64,000 bases of DNA from Bacteroides intestinalis (GTDB lineage Bacteria > Bacteroidota > Bacteroidia > Bacteroidales > Bacteroidaceae). The stretch spans positions 372,001 through 436,000 of the forward strand of contig NZ_CABJDN010000005.1 in NCBI RefSeq assembly GCF_902364365.1, written 5' to 3'. Of this stretch, positions 21,059-31,297 are shown in pieces. The notes beneath the pieces are model-generated. The model had not been told where the DNA came from, did no database searches, and saw nothing but the letters and a program-made list of their open reading frames with translations. Each line of letters starts with the position of its first letter. The stretch's first letter is position 1. Made by a program: the position numbers and the translations under genes.

Positions 21059-23629
21059 ATGCTTGAACAAGACAGAATTATAAAGATTAACATCGAGGAG
21101 GAAATGAAGTCATCGTACATTGACTACTCCATGTCGGTCATCGTTTCACGTGCCCTTCCGGATGTTAGAGATGGTTTTAAGCCTGTCCACCGTAGAATTC
21201 TCTTCGGAATGATGGGACTGGGAAATACGTCAGATAAACCTTATAAAAAATCAGCCAGAGTTGTAGGTGAAGTATTGGGTAAGTATCACCCGCATGGTGA
21301 CTCTTCCGTTTACGGTGCATTAGTTCGTATGGCACAGCCTTGGGCAATGCGTTACATGGTGGTAGATGGTCAGGGTAACTATGGGTCGGTAGACGGCGAT
21401 AGCGCAGCAGCTATGCGTTACACCGAGTGTCGCTTGCGCAAGATTGGTGAAGATATGATGCAAGACCTTGACAAAGAAACCGTTGATATGCAAAGCAACT
21501 TCGACGATTCTTTGCAGGAACCTACCGTAATGCCTACTCGTATCCCAAACCTTTTGGTAAACGGCGCGTCTGGTATTGCCGTAGGTATGGCAACCAATAT
21601 GCCGACCCATAACCTTTCAGAGGTTATTGATGCTTGTGTCGCATACATTGAGAACAACGATATCGAGATAGAGGAGCTGATGAACTATGTAAAGGCTCCC
21701 GATTTCCCAACAGGGGGATATATATATGGTATGAGTGGCGTACGCGAAGCATATCTTACTGGTCGCGGTCGCGTTATCATGCGTGCAAAAGCAGAAATTG
21801 AAACCAGTTCTACACATGATAAAATTGTCATCACAGAAATTCCATATGGTGTCAATAAGGCAGAACTGATCAAAAATATCGCTGATTTAGCTAATGATAA
21901 GAAAATAGAAGGTATCTCCAATGCCAATGACGAGTCTGACCGTGAAGGTATGCGTATCGTGATTGATATTAAACGTGATGCCAACGCCAGCGTAGTCCTG
22001 AATAAGCTCTATAAAATGACACTGTTACAGACTTCTTTTAGTGTGAACAACGTAGCATTGGTACACGGGCGTCCTCGTTTGCTGAATCTGAAAGACATGA
22101 TTAAGTACTTCGTAGAACATCGCCATGAGGTGGTAATCCGTCGTACTCAATATGACTTGCGTAAGGCTAAAGAACGTGCTCATATATTGGAAGGCTTAAT
22201 CATAGCATCAGATAATATCGATGAAGTAATCCGCATTATCCGTGCTGCAAAGACACCTAATGATGCCATTGCAGGTTTGATGGAACGTTTCCAATTAACA
22301 GAAATTCAGTCTCGTGCCATCGTAGAAATGCGTTTGCGCCAATTAACTGGACTGATGCAGGATCAACTTCATGCCGAATACGAAGAAGTCATGAAGATGA
22401 TTGCTTATTATGAAGAAATTCTGTCGAATGACGAACTTTGCCGCAAAGTTATTACTGATGAATTAATTGAAGTAAAAGCAAAATACGGAGATGAACGTCG
22501 TTCTGAGATTGTTTACTCATCTGAAGAATTCAATCCGGAAGATTTCTATGCAGATGACGAAATGATTATCACCATTTCTCATATGGGATATATAAAACGT
22601 ACTCCATTGAGTGAGTTCCGTGCTCAAAACCGTGGTGGAGTAGGCTCCAAGGGTACAGATACCCGCGATGCAGACTTCATTGAACACATATATCCGGCAA
22701 CCATGCACAATACCATGATGTTCTTTACTCAAAAGGGTAAGTGCTATTGGCTCAAAGTATATGAAATCCCTGAAGGTACCAAGAGTTCCAAAGGACGTGC
22801 TATCCAGAACTTGCTGAATATTGATTCTGATGATGCTGTAAATGCATATCTGCGTGTGAAGAACCTTTCTGACACAGACTTCATCAACAGCCATTATGTC
22901 TTATTCTGTACCAAGAATGGTGTTATCAAGAAGACATTACTTGAACAGTATTCCCGCCCTCGCCAGAATGGTGTAAATGCCATTACTATCCGTGAGGACG
23001 ACCGGGTTATTGAAGTACGCATGACTAACGGTGACAACGAAATTATCATTGCTAATCGTAACGGACGTGCTATTCGCTTCCACGAAAGTGCTGTACGCGT
23101 TATGGGACGTACTGCAACTGGTGTGCGTGGTATGACGCTTGACGAAGACGGACAAGATGAAGTGGTAGGAATGATTTGCATCAAAGATCCTGAAGCAGAA
23201 ACCATTATGGTAGTTTCTGAACAAGGTTATGGCAAACGTTCTGATATCGAAGACTACCGCAAGACTAATCGTGGCGGCAAGGGTGTTAAAACGATGAATA
23301 TCACCGATAAAACAGGTAAATTGGTAACAATTAAGTCTGTAACAGATGATAATGACCTGATGATTATCAATAAATCTGGTATCACCATTCGTCTGAAAGT
23401 TGCTGATGTTCGTATTATGGGGCGTGCTACCCAGGGTGTTCGTCTAATCAATCTTGAAAAGAGAAACGATGAGATCGGTTCAGTATGTAAGGTTACATCA
23501 GAAAGTATGGAAGATGAAGTTCCTGTTGATGATGAAAATTCTCCGATTCCGCCTACTATAAATGAGGTAGAAGGAGAGGAGAAAGACTATAACTCTGATA
23601 ATGAAGTCAATAATAAAGATGAAGAATAG
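21059..23629 (+). CDS. gyrA: DNA gyrase subunit A
   Basis: DNA-cleaving subunit of gyrase. The protein has 856 residues. Catalytic Tyr121 is in [10 protein letters not shown]. The quinolone-determining region is [17 protein letters not shown] (77-93) with the susceptible-type Ser82; position 86, equivalent to E. coli Asp87, is Gly. The C-terminal beta-pinwheel includes a GyrA-box-like TNRGGKG near residue 736, the mark of gyrase rather than topoisomerase IV. An acidic tail ([17 protein letters not shown]) ends the protein. A secreted TPR gene starts 31 bases downstream and is probably in the same transcript. Confidence 0.96.
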   Translation: MLEQDRIIKINIEEEMKSSYIDYSMSVIVSRALPDVRDGFKPVHRRILFGMMGLGNTSDKPYKKSARVVGEVLGKYHPHGDSSVYGALVRMAQPWAMRYMVVDGQGNYGSVDGDSAAAMRYTECRLRKIGEDMMQDLDKETVDMQSNFDDSLQEPTVMPTRIPNLLVNGASGIAVGMATNMPTHNLSEVIDACVAYIENNDIEIEELMNYVKAPDFPTGGYIYGMSGVREAYLTGRGRVIMRAKAEIETSSTHDKIVITEIPYGVNKAELIKNIADLANDKKIEGISNANDESDREGMRIVIDIKRDANASVVLNKLYKMTLLQTSFSVNNVALVHGRPRLLNLKDMIKYFVEHRHEVVIRRTQYDLRKAKERAHILEGLIIASDNIDEVIRIIRAAKTPNDAIAGLMERFQLTEIQSRAIVEMRLRQLTGLMQDQLHAEYEEVMKMIAYYEEILSNDELCRKVITDELIEVKAKYGDERRSEIVYSSEEFNPEDFYADDEMIITISHMGYIKRTPLSEFRAQNRGGVGSKGTDTRDADFIEHIYPATMHNTMMFFTQKGKCYWLKVYEIPEGTKSSKGRAIQNLLNIDSDDAVNAYLRVKNLSDTDFINSHYVLFCTKNGVIKKTLLEQYSRPRQNGVNAITIREDDRVIEVRMTNGDNEIIIANRNGRAIRFHESAVRVMGRTATGVRGMTLDEDGQDEVVGMICIKDPEAETIMVVSEQGYGKRSDIEDYRKTNRGGKGVKTMNITDKTGKLVTIKSVTDDNDLMIINKSGITIRLKVADVRIMGRATQGVRLINLEKRNDEIGSVCKVTSESMEDEVPVDDENSPIPPTINEVEGEEKDYNSDNEVNNKDEE

Positions 23630-23660
23630 ACATAATATTAATTTTAATTTTACAACTATC

Positions 23661-24917
23661 ATGAAAAGAGTATTATTTTCAGTGATTTTATTGCTCGCTG
23701 CAGGCTTCACTTTCGCTCAAGAAAAGACTGTGAAAGAAGCTAAAAGCATTGCGAATGAAGTAAAGCCAAACTTTAATAAGGCCGAACAGCTCATCAATCA
23801 AGCCTTGACTAATCCTGAAACAAAGGATAATGCCGACACTTGGGATGTAGCTGGTTTTATTCAGAAAAGGATTAATGAGGAGGAAATGAAAGACGCATTT
23901 TTGAGAAAACCTTATGATACTCTTAAGGTATACAACAGTGCATTAAACATGTGTAAGTACTACCTCAAATGTGATGAACTGGCACAGGTTCCAAATGAAA
24001 AAGGAAAGATTAAGAACAAGTACAGAAAGGCTAACGCTGCTGCAATTATAGCAGAGCGTCCTAACTTGATCAATGGAGGTATTCAATACTATAATTTGGA
24101 GAAGAACAAAGAAGCATTAGATTTCTTTGGAACTTACATTGAAATAGCTCAAAATCCTATGTTTGAAAAGGAAAATTTCCTGCAGACAGATACTATTTTA
24201 CCACAGATTGCATATTATGCAAGTTTGGCAGCGGCTAAAATGGAAGATTATCCTAGCGTTCTGAAATATGCTCCTTATGCACAGAATGATAAGGAAGTAG
24301 GTCAGTATGCAATGGAATTCATCTCTACAGCTTTAAAAGCACAAGGTGATACTGTTAAGTGGGTTGCATCTTTAAAAGAAGGTTTGCAGAAATATCCTCA
24401 ACATTCATTCTTCTTCGGTCATTTGATTGATTATTATAGCAATAATAATAAATACGATGAAGCTATGCAGTTTGCTGATGATATGTTGGCTAAAGATCCT
24501 AATAATACATTCTATCTGTATGTAAAAGGATATCTTTATCATAATATGTACACTAACCTGAAAAATGAAAAGAAAGAGCAAGAAGCTGCAGATGCACTCA
24601 ATAATGCTATCAAGTATTATACTAAAACAACAGAAATAGATCCTAACTACGCAGAAGCATTTTCTAATTTAGGTTTGATCTACTGTCTGCAAGCACAAGA
24701 CTTCTCAGAGAAAGCAACAGCAGATGTAAATGATCCTAAGTATAAAGAAGATCAAGCAACTTTGAAAGCTTTCTATGAAAAAGCAAAACCTTGCTATGAA
24801 AAAGCAAGAGCATTGAAGCCTGACCAAAAAGATTTATGGTTGAATGGTTTATACCGGGTATACTACAATTTGGATATGGGACCTGAATTCGAAGAAATCG
24901 AAAAAATGGTTCAATAA
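23661..24917 (+). CDS. Secreted tetratricopeptide-repeat protein
   Basis: A 418-residue protein with a signal peptide (MKRVLFSVILLLAAGFTFAQ, cleavage after about residue 20). The mature part is helical with TPR-like units; the clearest is about residues 320-350 (AIKYYTKTTEIDPNYAEAFSNLGLIY). Probably a periplasmic or outer-membrane-associated scaffold. The frame extends upstream to 23601 inside the gyrA end, but the signal peptide fixes the start at ATG 23661. It follows gyrA closely and ends at a strong terminator. The binding partner is unknown. Confidence 0.88.
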   Translation: MKRVLFSVILLLAAGFTFAQEKTVKEAKSIANEVKPNFNKAEQLINQALTNPETKDNADTWDVAGFIQKRINEEEMKDAFLRKPYDTLKVYNSALNMCKYYLKCDELAQVPNEKGKIKNKYRKANAAAIIAERPNLINGGIQYYNLEKNKEALDFFGTYIEIAQNPMFEKENFLQTDTILPQIAYYASLAAAKMEDYPSVLKYAPYAQNDKEVGQYAMEFISTALKAQGDTVKWVASLKEGLQKYPQHSFFFGHLIDYYSNNNKYDEAMQFADDMLAKDPNNTFYLYVKGYLYHNMYTNLKNEKKEQEAADALNNAIKYYTKTTEIDPNYAEAFSNLGLIYCLQAQDFSEKATADVNDPKYKEDQATLKAFYEKAKPCYEKARALKPDQKDLWLNGLYRVYYNLDMGPEFEEIEKMVQ

Positions 24918-24937
24918 AAACACCAATAGTTTTTAAT

Positions 24938-24972
24938 AAAAAGCCTAATCAACCATGTTGATTAGGCTTTTT
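24938..24972 (+). terminator. Terminator of the gyrA-TPR unit
   Basis: A 16-bp perfect stem AAAAAGCCTAATCAAC (24938-24953 with 24957-24972), a 3-base loop and a T-run. Confidence 0.92.
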
Positions 24973-25104
24973 ATTTTTTAGGAGCTTCTTAGTAAATACT
25001 TAATTTTTATAATAGGGAAGTATAATAATCTGATCCAATGAATATTAGTATTATATATTAAACATAATACTGATTATTTCTCATTCCTGCTTGCGCTATT
25101 TATT

Positions 25105-26235
25105 TTAGCTTGGGCGTCCATAAATAACTAACAGCGGTGTATCGGAATGGAAAATCATCTTCCGAGCAATACCTGGATTAAATAAACGAGAGAATATATT
25201 GCGTTTATAAGTAGTCAACGTAATTATATCAATATGATTAGTTTTTATGTAATTATCTAAGCTGTTCAAGAAATCATCATTCATCACAACATCATAATGG
25301 ATTTCCAGGTCCGGATACTGCTTTTGAAAGTATTCCTTAATACCACCTAATTTAATTTCATTCCAAGTGTCCTTAACATCTGACAGATGAATCAAAGATA
25401 CAGAGAAATGAAATGGCTTTAAAGCAGCAATCAAAGAATCGAATGCAATTAAATCCCGTTGATCAAAATTGGTAATAAATGCAATACGTTTAGCTTCTGC
25501 CAGCTGTTTAAATGGAGTATTCTCCGGAATGGCTAAAACTGGTACGCGGCTTCGCTCAATTACCTCAGCAGTTACACTACCAATTAAATCTATATCTTTC
25601 TGATTTTTACCACGAGTCCCCATAATCACAATACGTGGCCGATATTCCTTCGAATAACGAAGAATTTCCTCTTCTGGAATACCTTCACGCAATACACAAC
25701 TATATTTTACATTCGGAAACTCTCCTGAAGCTACTTTTGCTTTTACCTTGTCAGATAAAGTGTTTAAGTCTGCATGAACTTTTTGTAATATGTTTTTTAC
25801 ATTTTCATCGTCTGTTAGCTGATAATTAAAAACGTCTCCATAAGGTAATGATGTGGTATAGATTGGTGTAAAGTAAACATGAAGCAACACAACTTCCGCT
25901 CCCATATTCTGAGCAAAATTAAAACCAAACTCACATGCTTTCATTGAATAATTAGAAAAGTCTACAGGAATTAAGACTTTGTTACTCTCCTTTTCTACTT
26001 TGGGTGACTTCCCTCCCACTACCTCTTCTGAAAGCCAAGCAGAGCTCTCAGTTATCTTCAATGCACGCGGTAGATCGCTTTCTTTTATACGTAAGCGCAC
26101 ACCTGAAGACACTACGGGTTGTATTTGATTTACATTATGAATATAGGTTTCAATACCTTCATTCTCAAGCACATTCTTTAATATCTGAGCTTTTGCATAA
26201 GTCAGAATGGCTAAGGTTACTAACTTTTCTTCCAT
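25105..26235 (-). CDS. Universal stress protein with N-terminal DUF2007-like domain and tandem USP domains
   Basis: A 376-residue cytoplasmic protein. Residues about 1-70 (LVTLAILTYAKAQILKNVLE...GVRLRIKESDLPRAL) resemble the DUF2007 signal-transducing domain. Two UspA-like domains follow. The first has the nucleotide-binding pattern G-x2-G-x(9)-G (GTRGKNQKDIDLIGSVTAEVI, then VPVLAIPE); the second keeps the fold (TPLLVIYG) but its loop (TTYKRNIFSRLFNPGIARK) is degenerate. ATG 26235 is preferred; the open frame reaches a TTG at 26241. A terminated small HTH gene lies upstream. The ligand and role in stress survival are not evident. Confidence 0.85.
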   Translation of the reverse strand: MEEKLVTLAILTYAKAQILKNVLENEGIETYIHNVNQIQPVVSSGVRLRIKESDLPRALKITESSAWLSEEVVGGKSPKVEKESNKVLIPVDFSNYSMKACEFGFNFAQNMGAEVVLLHVYFTPIYTTSLPYGDVFNYQLTDDENVKNILQKVHADLNTLSDKVKAKVASGEFPNVKYSCVLREGIPEEEILRYSKEYRPRIVIMGTRGKNQKDIDLIGSVTAEVIERSRVPVLAIPENTPFKQLAEAKRIAFITNFDQRDLIAFDSLIAALKPFHFSVSLIHLSDVKDTWNEIKLGGIKEYFQKQYPDLEIHYDVVMNDDFLNSLDNYIKTNHIDIITLTTYKRNIFSRLFNPGIARKMIFHSDTPLLVIYGRPS

Positions 26236-26268
26236 AATCAACTGTTTTTACTTCATAAACAAATAAGA

Positions 26269-26299
26269 AATCCCAATTGTTTGTCTATCAATTGGGATT
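26269..26299 (-). terminator. Terminator after the small HTH gene
   Basis: AATCCCAATT (26269-26278) pairs with 26290-26299; a weak T-rich stretch follows on the minus strand. Confidence 0.65.
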
Positions 26300-26318
26300 C
26301 ATTTATAACTTTCTTTTC

Positions 26319-26591
26319 TTAAGCTCGAACAGGCTCAGCACTGGCATTCATTTCATCTAAAATTTTTAGAGCTCTATCAAGGACAGTAGTATCATCCAAC
26401 ATAACCAAACCACCATCCGGACCAGGCTCTAAATGTATCCCAACACTCTTACCCTCCTTAAAATTGTGACCGCCAAAAAAATTTCTAACTGTATCGACGT
26501 TCAATCCGAGCTCATCGGCTATTCTATGCATACTACCAGTAGGTAATGAATCTTTAATTCTGCGAAGTTCATTAAATGTTATTGTTCTCAT
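26319..26591 (-). CDS. Small HTH DNA-binding protein
   Basis: A 90-residue protein. Residues about 1-40 (FNELRRIKDSLPTGSMHRIADELGLNVDTVRNFFGG) look like a helix-turn-helix in which ADELGLNVDTVRNFF supplies the turn and recognition helix. The C-terminal half is a short mixed segment ending AEPVRA. ATG 26591 is used; the longer frame to 26630 begins in AT-rich leader. It lies between the bat operon end and the stress-protein gene, each separated by a terminator. Targets are unknown. Confidence 0.75.
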   Translation of the reverse strand: MRTITFNELRRIKDSLPTGSMHRIADELGLNVDTVRNFFGGHNFKEGKSVGIHLEPGPDGGLVMLDDTTVLDRALKILDEMNASAEPVRA

Positions 26592-26700
26592 ATTTATAAA
26601 TTTAATGGTTAATAACTCTGTGAGTTTCACTTATCACGCTATAAACTTAAGGAAAAAAAAAGATAAAACAAACTATTTCGGTGTCTTTTTTACAAAAATA

Positions 26701-26750
26701 AAGAAGCCTGTCAAAAGGAAATTCGTATTTTCCCTTTCAACAGGCTTCTT
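26701..26750 (-). terminator. Terminator of the bat operon
   Basis: AAGAAGCCTGT (26701-26711) pairs with 26740-26750, with additional inner pairing, just after the last bat gene. Confidence 0.8.
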
Positions 26751-26789
26751 TCTATTATTAACTATCTTATTATGAAAGAATTATATCTA

Positions 26790-27629
26790 TCAGATAACTT
26801 CAACAGATGATGCAGGTACCCATCCTACTTTACCATCCTCTAAGCGGATTTCTTTCCATTCACGCATGGAGTTATCTTTAATTTCAACCTTCCGTCCCTC
26901 ATGCAATATAAACAAACTGGTACCACTTTCACTCGGAGTACTACGTACTGTTACACTTGGAGTTAGTACGATAGCATTGTTACGGTTTAATAGCTCATTT
27001 TTCTGTTGAAAAGCAAAGACATTCGCTAATATAACTAATACCAGAAATACTATCCCTGCAATAAATCCTATTTTCTTCCACACGATTTGCTTGGAAAAGA
27101 AGAAGAAGTAAAGAGATGCAAGCAACAAAAAGAAACAAACGACGCCTACCTTTGCCCAAGCATCCACACTCAAACAATTAATCAATGATTTCGTCCAAGA
27201 TACAAAGAAAACCTCGGGTACGGGAATCACTTTATCAATTGTTTTTGCACGAGCAATCTCCAAATTAGCCCGAATATCAGCATTACCTGGTTGTATTAAA
27301 AGTGCACGCTCATAATTTAAAATGGCTTTAGCTATATCACCGGCCTTATAGTAGCTATTTCCTAAGTTATAGTATACCTCAGCCGCTTCTCCTTCTTTCA
27401 GCAGAGCTTCATATATCTGAATAGCAGAGGCATAATCATTCTTCACATATGCGCTATCTCCTTCTGCTTTTGTCACACTATTCTCTTGCGCAACAGCTGA
27501 GAATTCAGTGTGTGAACCTATTCTTACCGAATCATTCGCTTGTTGTAATGTATCCGATGCAGTCTGTCCAGAAGAGGTCAATGCCATTAACAGGCCAACA
27601 AAAGTAAAAAACAGTATTTTTTTCATCAT
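26790..27629 (-). CDS. batE: BatE-like TPR / SH3 membrane protein
   Basis: Last gene of the MoxR/VWA operon. The protein has 279 residues: signal peptide (MMKKILFFTFVGLLMALTSSGQ), TPR repeats at about 55-125 (YYNLGNSYYKAGDIAKAILNYERAL), two TM helices (about 155-180 and 190-210) and a C-terminal bacterial SH3-like domain (VTVRSTPSESGTSLFILHEGRKVEI...GWVPASSVEVI). An unusually good Shine-Dalgarno AGGAGG (27639-27634) sits 4 bases before ATG 27629 and 7 before ATG 27626, so the second Met may be the true start. The gap from batD is 12 bases. Confidence 0.87.
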   Translation of the reverse strand: MMKKILFFTFVGLLMALTSSGQTASDTLQQANDSVRIGSHTEFSAVAQENSVTKAEGDSAYVKNDYASAIQIYEALLKEGEAAEVYYNLGNSYYKAGDIAKAILNYERALLIQPGNADIRANLEIARAKTIDKVIPVPEVFFVSWTKSLINCLSVDAWAKVGVVCFFLLLASLYFFFFSKQIVWKKIGFIAGIVFLVLVILANVFAFQQKNELLNRNNAIVLTPSVTVRSTPSESGTSLFILHEGRKVEIKDNSMREWKEIRLEDGKVGWVPASSVEVI

Positions 27630-27641
27630 ATAACCTCCTAA

Positions 27642-29486
27642 TTAATGTTTAATCGAATTCTCCATTTTACTTATTACTGCTAATGAAGCCGAATAGACTT
27701 TATCCATAGCCTGATTATCATCGCCAGGAGCAAACCGGGCAAACTCACAATCATTCAATGCAGCCAAGAATTCTTTAATCAAAGCATCCTCTACTCCATA
27801 TTTACGAAGTTCCTCTTCAATATTATCTTTTGAAAGTCGAGAAACCGGAATATTCAATTTATCGCTTATATATCCCCAAAGAGCCTTCAAGACTTCGTCA
27901 TAGAAAACATCTTTTTTATTCTCAGCCAACAACTTACCAGCTAACTTCATACGTTTAACAGCAACCTTATTTGCCTTTTTCGTACGCATTTTCGCAACGT
28001 TAGCATTAGCAGCTATCTGCTTACGGTAAATGATAAAGAAAAGAATAAACGCAACACCAGGTACTAAATAGAGCAACCAGTACAATATAGAATCAAAGAA
28101 GAAGTCTCCCTTTTGAGAAAGTGTCACATCATTTTGCTTAATGAAGCGAATATCCTCATTCAAGACTTTCAAATCCTCTTTATTCGTAAAGTTAGCAATA
28201 GTTTGCGCTGCATCTCCTTCACCTTTCTCTACATGCAATTCATACTCTTCGGTAGTCAATATCTTATAAGTACGGGACTTGATATCAAAATAGCTGAATT
28301 TCACCGCTGGTATTTTAAATGTTCCGGCATTGCGGGGAATAGCCAGATATTCAATAACCTTACTACCCGAAAGTCCTGCACTCGTCAGCCTGAATTTATT
28401 ATCAACTTTAGGGTCATACACCTCGAAGTCATCTGGGAATTTCACCTCAGGATCACCTATTAACTTCAAATTACCTGTACCGGAAATGACGAGTTTAATA
28501 GTTACAGCATCGTTTGTCTTTACATTAGTACTATTAATAGAAGAAGAAATGCTAAACTCTCCCACTCCACCGGAAAAATCAGCAGGCTTATCGCCTGGTA
28601 AAGGCTTTACATCTACAGTTAGTTTCAGTGTCATCAATGTCTTTTTGACTTCAATGTAATTGCTGCCACCATTAAAGAACGCTTCAAACGGATCAGACAC
28701 ATGAGTAGCTTTAGCAATAGAAGCATCAAAACGTGCCGGATCAATAGTCAAATTACCAGACTGCTGTGGGAACAACACAAATTGCCGGTAAACGGTAGTC
28801 TGATAATTCCGCCCTTTATAATGTTCCAAACTCCATTTTCTATCACCCGGGAGTTCTACTTCCTGTGAATGAAATCCCTTAAAATCAGGAAGTTTCACAT
28901 TGTCAAAACCGCGAAGGTCAACCAAAGTGTAAATTTTATAAGTCAGTAAGAATGCTTCTTGTTCATACACATTGGTCTTACTAATAGTAGGCAAAATAAA
29001 GAGGTCCTGATTGGAAACAGAAGTTCCTGAAGAAGCACGGCTGGTATTGCCCTGCTGGCTACTACTACCTCCGCCTGAAGAAGCTGCTCTGGCCTGATCT
29101 GCTGGCAGAACCTTGATTTGCACAGAATTAGAAACCATCTGATTACCATCGGCTGTAATTGTAGCTCCTGGAATTGTAAAACTACCCTCAGCAGTAGCCA
29201 TCAGTATATAAGTGAAAGTAATACTGCTGGTTGAGGTCGATACCCCATTAACTATTTGCATACTACTTTGCTGAGAGCGACTGGGTCCCATCAGTACGTC
29301 AAATCCCTTAATAGAAGGAGCACGGAAATCTCTCACCTTCTGTGTAGTCACTGTATATGCCAGTCTGAACTGGTCACCCACCGCTACAGCATCAGGAGCT
29401 GACGCGGTAAATGACACCTTGTCATTAGCCAAAGCTTGCAGACTGACTACTACCAGTGCTATCCATAAGAAAATTAATTTTCTCAT
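27642..29486 (-). CDS. batD: BatD protein
   Basis: Large envelope protein of the aerotolerance-type operon. The protein has 614 residues: signal peptide (MRKLIFLWIALVVVSLQALA), several Ig-like beta domains (VSFTASAPDAVAVGDQFRLAYTV, then VYRQFVLFPQQSGNLTIDPARF), a Ser-rich linker near 135-155, one TM helix at about 470-490 (ILYWLLYLVPGVAFILFFIIY) and a cytoplasmic helical C terminus. The Ig-like domains suggest a periplasmic scaffold for the VWA partners. It lies between batC and batE in one tightly spaced operon. Confidence 0.9.
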   Translation of the reverse strand: MRKLIFLWIALVVVSLQALANDKVSFTASAPDAVAVGDQFRLAYTVTTQKVRDFRAPSIKGFDVLMGPSRSQQSSMQIVNGVSTSTSSITFTYILMATAEGSFTIPGATITADGNQMVSNSVQIKVLPADQARAASSGGGSSSQQGNTSRASSGTSVSNQDLFILPTISKTNVYEQEAFLLTYKIYTLVDLRGFDNVKLPDFKGFHSQEVELPGDRKWSLEHYKGRNYQTTVYRQFVLFPQQSGNLTIDPARFDASIAKATHVSDPFEAFFNGGSNYIEVKKTLMTLKLTVDVKPLPGDKPADFSGGVGEFSISSSINSTNVKTNDAVTIKLVISGTGNLKLIGDPEVKFPDDFEVYDPKVDNKFRLTSAGLSGSKVIEYLAIPRNAGTFKIPAVKFSYFDIKSRTYKILTTEEYELHVEKGEGDAAQTIANFTNKEDLKVLNEDIRFIKQNDVTLSQKGDFFFDSILYWLLYLVPGVAFILFFIIYRKQIAANANVAKMRTKKANKVAVKRMKLAGKLLAENKKDVFYDEVLKALWGYISDKLNIPVSRLSKDNIEEELRKYGVEDALIKEFLAALNDCEFARFAPGDDNQAMDKVYSASLAVISKMENSIKH

Positions 29487-29508
29487 ATATTATCGTATCT
29501 TTTATTAT

Positions 29509-30225
29509 TTACCAATCCTTTTCCAAACGACCACCTTGGATAACTTGCTGTTTCTTCACCTTATCCTGTACATCTTTCTCATCTTGCATCACCGACTTCA
29601 AAAGTTGTTCAGCATTTTCCTTTGACATCTGATTTTCTTGTGGCTGAGGAGGTTGCTGCTGTTGATCCTGGTTCTGCTGATCTTGCTGATTTTGGTCTTG
29701 TTTGTCTTTATCTTGTTCTTTTTCCTGCTCCTTTTTGTCCTGATTCTGATCTTGGTTCTGATCTTGATTCTGCTGATTCTGTTCCTGATCTTTCAGCATT
29801 TTCTGAGCCAAAGCCAAGTTATAACGCGTCTCGTTATCTTTCGGATTATTACGCAATGACTCTTTGTATGCTTCCACAGCTTTAGCATAATCCTTACCGG
29901 ACTGAAATATTACTCCCATATTATGATAGATTTGAGCAAGATTGCCCTTATCTTTCTCCATTTTAGTGGCAGCAACAAACTGCTCCATAGCCTCCTGCAA
30001 CTTATTCTGTTGCATAAGCGTATTACCCAGATTATACATGGATATCGCTGACTTCGGATTCACATCAATAGCCTTCCGATAATTCACTTCAGCATTTACA
30101 TACGTACTATCTTTATAAGCACGATTTCCCTTACGAATATAGTCGCGTTCCGCTTTCTGTGCAGAAACTGAAATAGCCGTCAGTAGCAGCAAGATAATTC
30201 CGATAGTTCTATTTCTCATCATCAT
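29509..30225 (-). CDS. batC: BatC-like TPR protein with Gln/Asp-rich tail
   Basis: A 238-residue periplasmic TPR protein: an N-terminal hydrophobic signal (IGIILLLLTAISVSAQ), three TPRs at about 30-140 (VNAEVNYRKAIDVNPKSAISMYNLGNTL), then a low-complexity QNQDQNQDKKEQEKEQ-type region at about 145-205 and a basic C terminus. It overlaps the end of batB by 17 bases, implying translational coupling. The low-complexity tract is encoded by short CTGATTTTG-like repeats and is probably length-variable between strains. Confidence 0.87.
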   Translation of the reverse strand: MMMRNRTIGIILLLLTAISVSAQKAERDYIRKGNRAYKDSTYVNAEVNYRKAIDVNPKSAISMYNLGNTLMQQNKLQEAMEQFVAATKMEKDKGNLAQIYHNMGVIFQSGKDYAKAVEAYKESLRNNPKDNETRYNLALAQKMLKDQEQNQQNQDQNQDQNQDKKEQEKEQDKDKQDQNQQDQQNQDQQQQPPQPQENQMSKENAEQLLKSVMQDEKDVQDKVKKQQVIQGGRLEKDW

Positions 30226-31255
30226 ACCTTTCTTCCTTTTTAAACAGATGGATATTACGGAATAACGGGTTTTTACGTTCCAAAATCAGCATTTCAGCCA
30301 ACAACAGTAACAATATAATCCATGCAACAGCTTGGAATTGTTCGTTGAACTCTGTATAAACCTGTGTTTCCACATCCGCTTTCGCCATTTTATTAATCTC
30401 TTGAGCAATTGCCTTTTGCGCAGCATTTGAATTGTCTACACGCACATAAATCCCATCTCCTGCCTGAGCTATTTCCTGACACATCTGCTCATTCAAGCGG
30501 GTTACAACCACGTTTCCGTCACGGTCACGACGGAAGTCATTGGTTCCTTCTACGGGGATAGGTGCACCATCAGGCATACCCACACCCAGAACACTGACTT
30601 GAATACCTTTTTCCGCAGCAGCCTTGGCCGCTTCCACAGCTCCGCCTTCATGGTTTTCACCGTCAGTAATAACGATGACGGCACGCCCTACTCCTTCCTG
30701 GGGTGTAAAACTGCGGGTAGCCAAATTAATAGCTGCACCGATAGCCGTACCCTGCTTGGATATCAACGACGGATTAATAGATTCCAAAAACATCTTGGCA
30801 GAAATATAATCGCTTGTAATAGGCAACTGTGTAAAGGCATCACCGGCAAACACAATCATACCTACCTTATCATTCTCCATCTTGTCAACCAACTGTGCTA
30901 CCAGTCTCTTGGCTTTCTCCAGACGACTGGGTTGTACATCTTGTGCCAACATAGAGTTAGAAATATCCAACGCAATCATTACCTCTACTCCCTGACGCTT
31001 CACAGTCTCCAGCTTAGAGCCAAACTGCGGGCGTGCCAGCAATACAGCAAACAGTCCGATTGCAGCAAACACCAGCCAAAACTTCACATCCGGACGATAT
31101 TTAGATACATCCGGCATCAACTGTGCCATTAGCACCGGATCGCCAAACTTGCGGATCGCTTTCCGTCTCCGATAATTGGAGTACAGGTAGAAAGCCGCCA
31201 GGAAAGGCAACAGGATCAACAGGTATAAATATGTAGGTTCTTCAAATCGAAACAT
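30209..31255 (-). CDS. batB: BatB von Willebrand factor A protein
   Basis: A 348-residue membrane protein: two TM helices near the N terminus (about 9-25 and 57-75), a VWA domain with the MIDAS motif DISNSM (about 95-100), conserved Thr and Asp further on (SKQGTAIGAAI, VIITDGENH), and a C-terminal TM helix (about 308-328). VWA domains bind partner proteins through a metal ion. In this operon type it pairs with BatA under control of the MoxR ATPase. Confidence 0.92.
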   Translation of the reverse strand: MFRFEEPTYLYLLILLPFLAAFYLYSNYRRRKAIRKFGDPVLMAQLMPDVSKYRPDVKFWLVFAAIGLFAVLLARPQFGSKLETVKRQGVEVMIALDISNSMLAQDVQPSRLEKAKRLVAQLVDKMENDKVGMIVFAGDAFTQLPITSDYISAKMFLESINPSLISKQGTAIGAAINLATRSFTPQEGVGRAVIVITDGENHEGGAVEAAKAAAEKGIQVSVLGVGMPDGAPIPVEGTNDFRRDRDGNVVVTRLNEQMCQEIAQAGDGIYVRVDNSNAAQKAIAQEINKMAKADVETQVYTEFNEQFQAVAWIILLLLLAEMLILERKNPLFRNIHLFKKEERYDDEK

Positions 31256-31297
31256 CTTTCTATGTACAATTTAGTAATTTACAATTAATGCATTGTT

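Noticed and set aside
21059..23629. Topoisomerase IV subunit A instead of gyrase
   Set aside because: The C-terminal domain contains a GyrA-box-like TNRGGKG and the length fits GyrA.
29640..29800. CTGATTTTG-like short tandem repeats resembling a CRISPR or VNTR locus
   Set aside because: They encode the Gln/Asp-rich tail of BatC; there are no spacers and no cas genes.
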